From the NCBI GenBank assembly GCA_022567855.1, contig JADFGE010000090.1:1-9396 (forward strand): a stretch of 9,396 bases of DNA, written 5' to 3'. The position numbers and the translations under genes are program-made. Positions 6,465-9,396 of this stretch are shown here, piece after piece. Below the pieces are notes generated by a model. That model had not been told where the DNA came from, did not search any database, and worked only from the letters and a program-made list of their open reading frames with translations. Within the stretch, counting starts at the first letter, position 1, and every line of letters begins with the position of its first letter. The DNA is from Planctomycetota bacterium. Lineage in GTDB: Bacteria; Planctomycetota; Phycisphaerae; Phycisphaerales; SM1A02.

Positions 6465-7529
6465 ATGAACATCAGCCTGCTTCGAAGCCTCTGCGAAACG
6501 CCCGGCATCCCCGGCCGAGAGGAGCGCGTGCGCGATCTTGTGAAAAAGAATATCAAGGGCCTGTTCGACACCGTCACCACCGACCCGATGGGATCGTTGA
6601 TCTGCACGCGTAAACCCACCGCAACCAGTCGCAAGCGCAAGACCGCGCGCGTGATGGTGGCGGCGCACATGGACGAGATCGGGTTCTATGTCAGGCATGT
6701 CGATGACAAGGGGTTCATTTGGGTGAATCCAGCGGGCGGGTTCGACGCGCGGAATCTGTTTTCCAGGCGGGTGCTCGTGTGCGCCAAGGACGGTGATTTT
6801 GAAGGCGTGATGAACCCCGGCGGGAAGCCAATACACATCGCCTCGGCTGAGGATAAAAAGAAAGTTCCGGAAACCAGCGAGTTCTTTATTGATCTGGGTA
6901 TGGACGCCAAGGCGGTGAAGAAGAAGGTCCAAGTGGGCGACTTCGTGGTCATGCACGAGCCGTTCATCGAGCAACCGCGAAAGGTGGTCTCCAAAGCGCT
7001 TGACAATCGCATCGCGTGCTTCGTGGCGATCGAGGCGGTGACGAAGCTGGCCAAGAGTCGAGCAAAGACCGCGAAACATAGTTGCGAAGTCGTGGTGGTG
7101 TTCACCGTGCAGGAGGAAGTGGGGTTGCGCGGGGCGACGGCTGCCGCCAATGCCGTCGGCGCGGATATTGGAATCGGGCTGGATACGACGCTGGCCTGTG
7201 ATACGCCGGGTGTTCCGGATACTGAGCGCGTCACGAAGCATGGCGACGGGGTGGGGATCATGATCCAGGATTCATCGATGATTGCCGACCATCAGTTGGT
7301 GGATGATCTTTGTAAGGTGGCCAAGCGGCACAAGATTCGCCATCAAAAGTGCATCCTGCCCCGCGGCGGTCAGGATGGCGCAGCGATCCAGCGGTCCGGG
7401 GCCGGCGCGCGGACGGCGGCGATCGTGTGTGGCACGCGGTACATCCACACCGTGACCGAATCAATTGACAAGGGCGATCTGCAAGCGACGATCGACCTGC
7501 TTGCCGCGTGGTTGCCGACGGTGGGGTAA
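6465..7529 (+). CDS. M42-family metalloaminopeptidase (FrvX/glutamyl aminopeptidase type)
   Basis: A cytosolic peptidase predicted to trim residues from the N-termini of peptides, usually as a large oligomeric assembly. The 354-residue length is normal. Residues of the two-metal site are visible in order: H68 and D70 in VAAHMDEIG, D180 in KALDNRIAC (bridging ligand), E217-E218 in FTVQEEVGLRGA (general base and ligand), D240 in GLDTTLACDTPG and H328 in GTRYIHTVTE. The PDZ-like insert domain (about 75-165) includes GGKPIHIAS and a lysine-rich segment. A good AAGGA (6450-6454) lies ten bases before the ATG. A TTGACC at 6419-6424 may be a -35 element but no convincing -10 follows. Earlier names for the family include endoglucanase M, which is a misnomer. 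No genes of a shared pathway adjoin it; the repeat-rich gap begins right after its stop. Confidence 0.93.
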   Translation: MNISLLRSLCETPGIPGREERVRDLVKKNIKGLFDTVTTDPMGSLICTRKPTATSRKRKTARVMVAAHMDEIGFYVRHVDDKGFIWVNPAGGFDARNLFSRRVLVCAKDGDFEGVMNPGGKPIHIASAEDKKKVPETSEFFIDLGMDAKAVKKKVQVGDFVVMHEPFIEQPRKVVSKALDNRIACFVAIEAVTKLAKSRAKTAKHSCEVVVVFTVQEEVGLRGATAAANAVGADIGIGLDTTLACDTPGVPDTERVTKHGDGVGIMIQDSSMIADHQLVDDLCKVAKRHKIRHQKCILPRGGQDGAAIQRSGAGARTAAIVCGTRYIHTVTESIDKGDLQATIDLLAAWLPTVG

Positions 7530-7536
7530 GGGGGGG

Positions 7537-7557
7537 AACCACAGATGAACGCGGATG
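7537..7557 (+). repeat. Possible dispersed intergenic repeat (ACCACAGATGAACGCGGATG type)
   Basis: The segment just after the peptidase stop reads AACCACAGATGAACGCGGAT. I recognise this wording as one often seen between genes in planctomycete and verrucomicrobial genomes, but only one copy is present here, so repeat status rests on recall and not on this sequence. Confidence 0.35.
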
Positions 7558-7560
7558 GGG

Positions 7561-7600
7561 GAAACGCCGAAACGCCGAAACGTCGAAACGTCGAAACGTC
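7561..7600 (+). repeat. Octamer tandem repeat, five copies of GAAACGYC
   Basis: Five perfect head-to-tail octamers: GAAACGCC twice, then GAAACGTC three times, followed by a decayed GAAATAAG. The 8-base unit is not a multiple of three, which argues against selection as coding sequence. It behaves like a slippage-prone intergenic array. Confidence 0.9.
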
Positions 7601-7639
7601 GAAATAAGGGGGAGGAATCTGGGGCGAACCATAAAGCCG

Positions 7640-7656
7640 TCCCGATTTCATCGGGA
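7640..7656. repeat. Palindrome 1 of a pair (TCCCGAT-TTC-ATCGGGA)
   Basis: A perfect 7-bp stem with a 3-base loop. A sister palindrome with the same TCCCGA outer stem begins 41 bases further on. There is no T-run next to it, so it does not look like an intrinsic terminator. Confidence 0.7.
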
Positions 7657-7680
7657 GTGGTCGCGGTGGGCGAAGAGGGA

Positions 7681-7697
7681 TCCCGACGGAGTCGGGA
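7681..7697. repeat. Palindrome 2 of a pair (TCCCGAC-GGA-GTCGGGA)
   Basis: A perfect 7-bp stem with a 3-base loop, differing from palindrome 1 by one compensated base pair (T-A to C-G) at the top of the stem and by its loop. The compensated change suggests that structure, not sequence, is conserved between the copies. Confidence 0.7.
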
Positions 7698-7750
7698 CGC
7701 GTCGGCCGCTAAACGGGTGGGATGTGATGATCCTTTGTGTCGCGATGAAT

Positions 7751-7780
7751 CATGCTTCGCCCGGGACGGGTCGAAGCATG
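7751..7780. repeat. Long hairpin CATGCTTCG/CGAAGCATG with GC-rich inner stem
   Basis: CATGCTTCG (7751-7759) pairs perfectly with CGAAGCATG (7772-7780). Inside, CCC (7760-7762) pairs with GGG (7768-7770) across a single bulged T, leaving a GGGAC loop. There is no T-run, so this is more like a mobile palindromic repeat or an RNA-stabilising structure than a terminator. It lies just past the stop of the small minus-strand ORF. Confidence 0.7.
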
Positions 7781-7787
7781 GCACCCA

Positions 7788-7973
7788 TCAGTCGTCGGGA
7801 TCGGGCGTGTAACGGGCTGGGCGAATGGTTGATCGCAGTGGGAGTCGATTCAACAGGTATTCACCTACGCGCTGGGCGTCGCGCGCGAGGGCCCGGCCTT
7901 CTTCATCCAGCGGTTTGTGAACATACGAAGCGAGGATCGCATCGCTGCGCTGGCGAAGATCGAACCTCGGCAT
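7788..7973 (-). CDS. Small hypothetical protein (61 residues), doubtful
   Basis: An ORF beginning MPRFDLRQRSDAILASYV, with a helical, charged middle (LDEEGRALARDAQRVGEYLL) and a Pro/Asp-rich end. The residue pattern looks protein-like and third codon positions are mostly G or C. The frame is open a further 16 codons upstream, to a stop at 8022-8024, but holds no standard start there. No Shine-Dalgarno precedes the ATG at 7973, which lies 52 bases after the stop of the C26 hydrolase gene on the same strand. I recognise no family. It could be a real small gene, a decayed remnant or chance. Confidence 0.35.
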   Translation of the reverse strand: MPRFDLRQRSDAILASYVHKPLDEEGRALARDAQRVGEYLLNRLPLRSTIRPARYTPDPDD

Positions 7974-8025
7974 CGTATCGATGAATGATCCGCTTCCGGC
8001 GGCCGTGAGGTCTTGAGATAGTTAC

Positions 8026-8694
8026 TTATTGCGGCCGGCTGGCGATCGCAACTTTGGCGGCGTCCACGAACTGGCGGATCAACCCCGATCCGAAACGATC
8101 GTCCTTGGTGCGCTCCGGGTGCCATTGCACCCCCAGATAGAACGGGCGCTGGTCGTCTTGGATTGCCTCGATCACGCCGTCCGGCGCTGTGGCGACAACG
8201 GTCAGTTCGCCGGGCACGGTGATCGCCTGCCTATGGTGGCTGTGAACGGTCCCTTGGCCAAGTGAGCCGGCGATCGGGTGCTCGCGTTTACCCCAATGTT
8301 GATCGGCCGTTGCGAGCGTGCTGGGCAGATGCTGGTCGAGGGCCCCGCCGCGATACAGGCCCATGAGTTGCATGCCGAGACAGATTCCCAGCACGGGTCG
8401 CTCACGCTGCGCATCAAGCGCCTCAAGGAGGGCCAGCTCAACGGCTTGTCTTTCAGGTGCGATCGGCGTGGCTTGATCGTGCGTGGTGATTCCCCAGGTC
8501 TCCATAATCGGGTCATCGCCGCCGGAAAGGATGATTCCGTCGCACCGATCAACGTAGCTTGGGGCGCAGTCGGCCAGACAGGGCAGCAGCACGGGCAGTC
8601 CGCCGGCTTCGGCGACGGCGCTCGCGCAATGCGGCGCGGCGCTGTAGCGATCGTCGCGGATATCGCACGTGATACCGATGAGGGGCAAACGCAT
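8026..8694 (-). CDS. Class I glutamine amidotransferase-like hydrolase (peptidase C26, gamma-glutamyl-GABA hydrolase type)
   Basis: Predicted to hydrolyse gamma-glutamyl amide bonds, as PuuD does with gamma-glutamyl-GABA in putrescine breakdown. Counting from the ATG at 8694 (222 residues), the protein opens with the RLPLIGITCD strand. It has ILSGGDDP (about 55-62), the nucleophile elbow GICLGMQ with catalytic cysteine C105, the family's HSHHRQAI segment (about 151-158) and the catalytic WHPE histidine and glutamate at H192 and E194. The triad is complete. An in-frame TTG at 8706 would add four residues; neither start has a good ribosome binding site, and I prefer the ATG because it begins at the first strand. 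No other putrescine genes adjoin, so the exact substrate is open. A terminator-like hairpin lies in its upstream region. Confidence 0.88.
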   Translation of the reverse strand: MRLPLIGITCDIRDDRYSAAPHCASAVAEAGGLPVLLPCLADCAPSYVDRCDGIILSGGDDPIMETWGITTHDQATPIAPERQAVELALLEALDAQRERPVLGICLGMQLMGLYRGGALDQHLPSTLATADQHWGKREHPIAGSLGQGTVHSHHRQAITVPGELTVVATAPDGVIEAIQDDQRPFYLGVQWHPERTKDDRFGSGLIRQFVDAAKVAIASRPQ

Positions 8695-8753
8695 GGGCCT
8701 GGGCAAAATATCGGATCAAACCCGGGGGCTGGTGCATAGGTGACGCAATAGCC

Positions 8754-8817
8754 AAAAAAAGAACCGCCGACCGGTTTCACGACGGTGGGGGCAACGTCGG
8801 GCGGGTACCGGTCGGCG
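8754..8817 (-). terminator. Terminator-like hairpin with T-run upstream of the C26 hydrolase gene
   Basis: On the minus strand CGCCGACCGGT (8817-8807) pairs perfectly over 11 bp with ACCGGTCGGCG (8775-8765). An inner 5-bp CGACG/CGTCG stem sits in the loop (8799-8795 with 8784-8780). GTTC and then seven T residues (8760-8754) follow directly. This is a good intrinsic-terminator layout, but it stands 60 bases before the hydrolase start and no minus-strand gene lies upstream of it in the window. It may be an attenuator in the hydrolase leader or the end of an unannotated antisense transcript. Confidence 0.55.
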
Positions 8818-8825
8818 ATTGAAGG

Positions 8826-8843
8826 AAGGAGGAGAGGAGGATG
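8826..8843 (+). other. Near-perfect Shine-Dalgarno and ATG upstream of, and in frame with, rpsR
   Basis: AAGGAGG (8826-8832) lies eight bases before an ATG at 8841, inside a purine-only tract starting at 8821. The frame from this ATG stays open for 74 codons and runs into rpsR. The encoded stretch does not resemble S18, so I do not call a longer S18, but the signal is too strong to leave out. The remaining bases of the 8707-9062 gap hold the minus-strand hairpin and the rpsR promoter candidate. Confidence 0.3.
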
Positions 8844-8964
8844 GGTTGTCGAAGCGGTAAAGCTTCACCTATTTTTTCGCAAACGGCGGTCTGCGGTTTC
8901 ACCCGGTCGGCGCATTTCGGGGAAAAAGCCGTCCTCAGCCGGTCGAGTGGGGTCCGGCCGGGAC

Positions 8965-8992
8965 TTGATTGGCCGCCCACAGGGTCTATCCT
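8965..8992 (+). promoter_or_regulatory. Candidate promoter of rpsR
   Basis: TTGATT (8965-8970) and TATCCT (8987-8992) are 16 bases apart, close to the sigma-70 consensus, and predict transcription from about 9000, giving a leader of some 60 bases. It is the best match in the GC-rich stretch before rpsR. Confidence 0.4.
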
Positions 8993-9062
8993 GACCTGCC
9001 CATTACTCCGCCGGAGGGCCCGGCCGCGACGTGCTTGTACAATGCCACCACGAGGAAAACAA

Positions 9063-9302
9063 ATGAGTCACGCCTTTCGGCCCGGGCCACGTCGCGCCGG
9101 CTGTGTTCAGACCGGTCCCGGGGGACGACTCTTCGCCGATTACAAACGATCGGAAGAGCTTCGCCGGTTGATGACCCCCAACGGCAAGATCTACTCGCGC
9201 AAGCGCTCCGGGGCCTCAGCCAAGGAACAGCGGATGATCGCCATGGCGATCAAGCGAGCCCGGTACATGGGCCTCCTGCCGTATACGAGCGCGACGCTCT
9301 AA
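9063..9302 (+). CDS. rpsR: 30S ribosomal protein S18
   Basis: A 79-residue component of the small-subunit platform that binds next to S6. The conserved core is clear: FADYKRSEELRRLMTPNGKI (24-43) followed by YSRKRSGASAKEQRMIAMAI (44-63) and KRARYMGLLPYT (64-75), matching the family pattern of S/T-G-x-S-A-K-x-Q-R-x-x-x-x-A-I-K-R-A-R-x-M-x-L-L-P. The N-terminus is glycine- and arginine-rich with a single cysteine at C14 in place of the CxxC seen in zinc-binding forms. I chose the ATG at 9063 because AGG (9053-9055) stands seven bases before it; an in-frame ATG at 9042 would add seven residues. Genes for S6 or SSB, its usual upstream neighbours, are absent here; a hairpin and a possible ribosome binding site follow. 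Confidence 0.95.
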   Translation: MSHAFRPGPRRAGCVQTGPGGRLFADYKRSEELRRLMTPNGKIYSRKRSGASAKEQRMIAMAIKRARYMGLLPYTSATL

Positions 9303-9320
9303 GGGTCTTGCGCGACCCGG

Positions 9321-9345
9321 CCGGACCCGCCACGGCGGGCTCCGG
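9321..9345 (+). terminator. GC-rich hairpin after rpsR (possible attenuator or processing site)
   Basis: CCGGA-CCCGCC (9321-9331) pairs with GGCGGG-C-TCCGG (9334-9345) over 11 bp with one bulged C. No T-run follows, so efficient intrinsic termination is unlikely; it may slow or stabilise the transcript between rpsR and whatever follows. Confidence 0.4.
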
Positions 9346-9380
9346 CAGCGCGCGATGACCGCTGCATTTGAGACAGCACC

Positions 9381-9387
9381 AGGGAAG
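9381..9387 (+). promoter_or_regulatory. Possible ribosome binding site of a gene starting beyond the window
   Basis: AGGGAAG lies nine bases before the window end, with no in-frame gene inside the window to serve. rplI (L9) commonly follows rpsR and would fit, but that is only an expectation. Confidence 0.25.
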
Positions 9388-9396
9388 TGAAGTATC

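Noticed and set aside
7561..7600. CRISPR-like array
   Set aside because: Contiguous 8-base tandem units with no spacers and no cas genes nearby.
7508..7984. 158-codon plus frame through the repeat gap
   Set aside because: It begins inside the M42 gene in another frame, runs through the octamer array and palindromes, and is Arg/Gly-rich with no motif.
8202..8780. Long minus-strand frame of 192 codons overlapping the C26 hydrolase
   Set aside because: It is antiparallel in no sense but out of frame with the clear C26 hydrolase, whose full catalytic triad is present; the alternative product is serine/proline-rich with no motif.
8851..8876. Plus-strand terminator GAAGC-GGTAAA-GCTTC followed by TTTTTT
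   Set aside because: Only a 5-bp stem, and the T-run is offset by five bases; there is also no upstream plus-strand gene to end.
9038..9043. TACAAT -10 element just before rpsR
   Set aside because: No matching -35 at a suitable distance and it would start transcription about 12 bases before the ATG, cutting into the ribosome binding site.

Overview
The window reads as a stretch of chromosome from a GC-rich bacterium, most probably a planctomycete-type organism (Phycisphaerae-like). This rests on the loose gene packing, possible TTG starts, intergenic arrays of short dispersed palindromes and GAAACGTC tandem units of a kind I associate with that group, and a short arginine-rich ribosomal protein S18 standing apart from rpsF. 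The taxonomic call is an inference; no rRNA or other strong marker is present.

Left part (1-2940): a plus-strand pair encodes a GGDEF diguanylate cyclase with an intact product-inhibition site (possibly cut by the window edge) and a calcineurin-like metallophosphoesterase. The phosphoesterase runs convergently into, and overlaps by 73 bases, a minus-strand hydroxymethylglutaryl-CoA lyase.

Middle (2933-4933): a visibly AT-richer minus-strand pair. Its first gene encodes a 342-residue protein that I read as a divergent helix-hairpin-helix DNA glycosylase-like protein with an endonuclease III-type iron-sulfur cysteine pattern whose loop is expanded. The second encodes an orphan protein with about seven membrane segments, whose stop codon overlaps the lyase start. 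A good promoter candidate lies just upstream of the first gene. This is the best candidate in the window for an undescribed module.

Next (4956-7529): a minus-strand YgfZ/GcvT-like folate-binding protein is coupled by an ATGA overlap and a strong ribosome binding site to a 39-residue single-pass membrane microprotein. Divergent from it is an M42-family metalloaminopeptidase.

Right part (7530-9396): a repeat-rich gap holds an octamer tandem array, two near-identical palindromes and a long hairpin. It is followed by a doubtful 61-residue minus-strand ORF, a class I glutamine amidotransferase-like (peptidase C26) hydrolase with a terminator-like hairpin in its leader, and rpsR (S18) on the plus strand, with a promoter candidate in front and a GC-rich hairpin behind. 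Most of these genes are housekeeping or general metabolism with no obvious shared pathway. The AT-richer pair and the coupled microprotein are what stand out.
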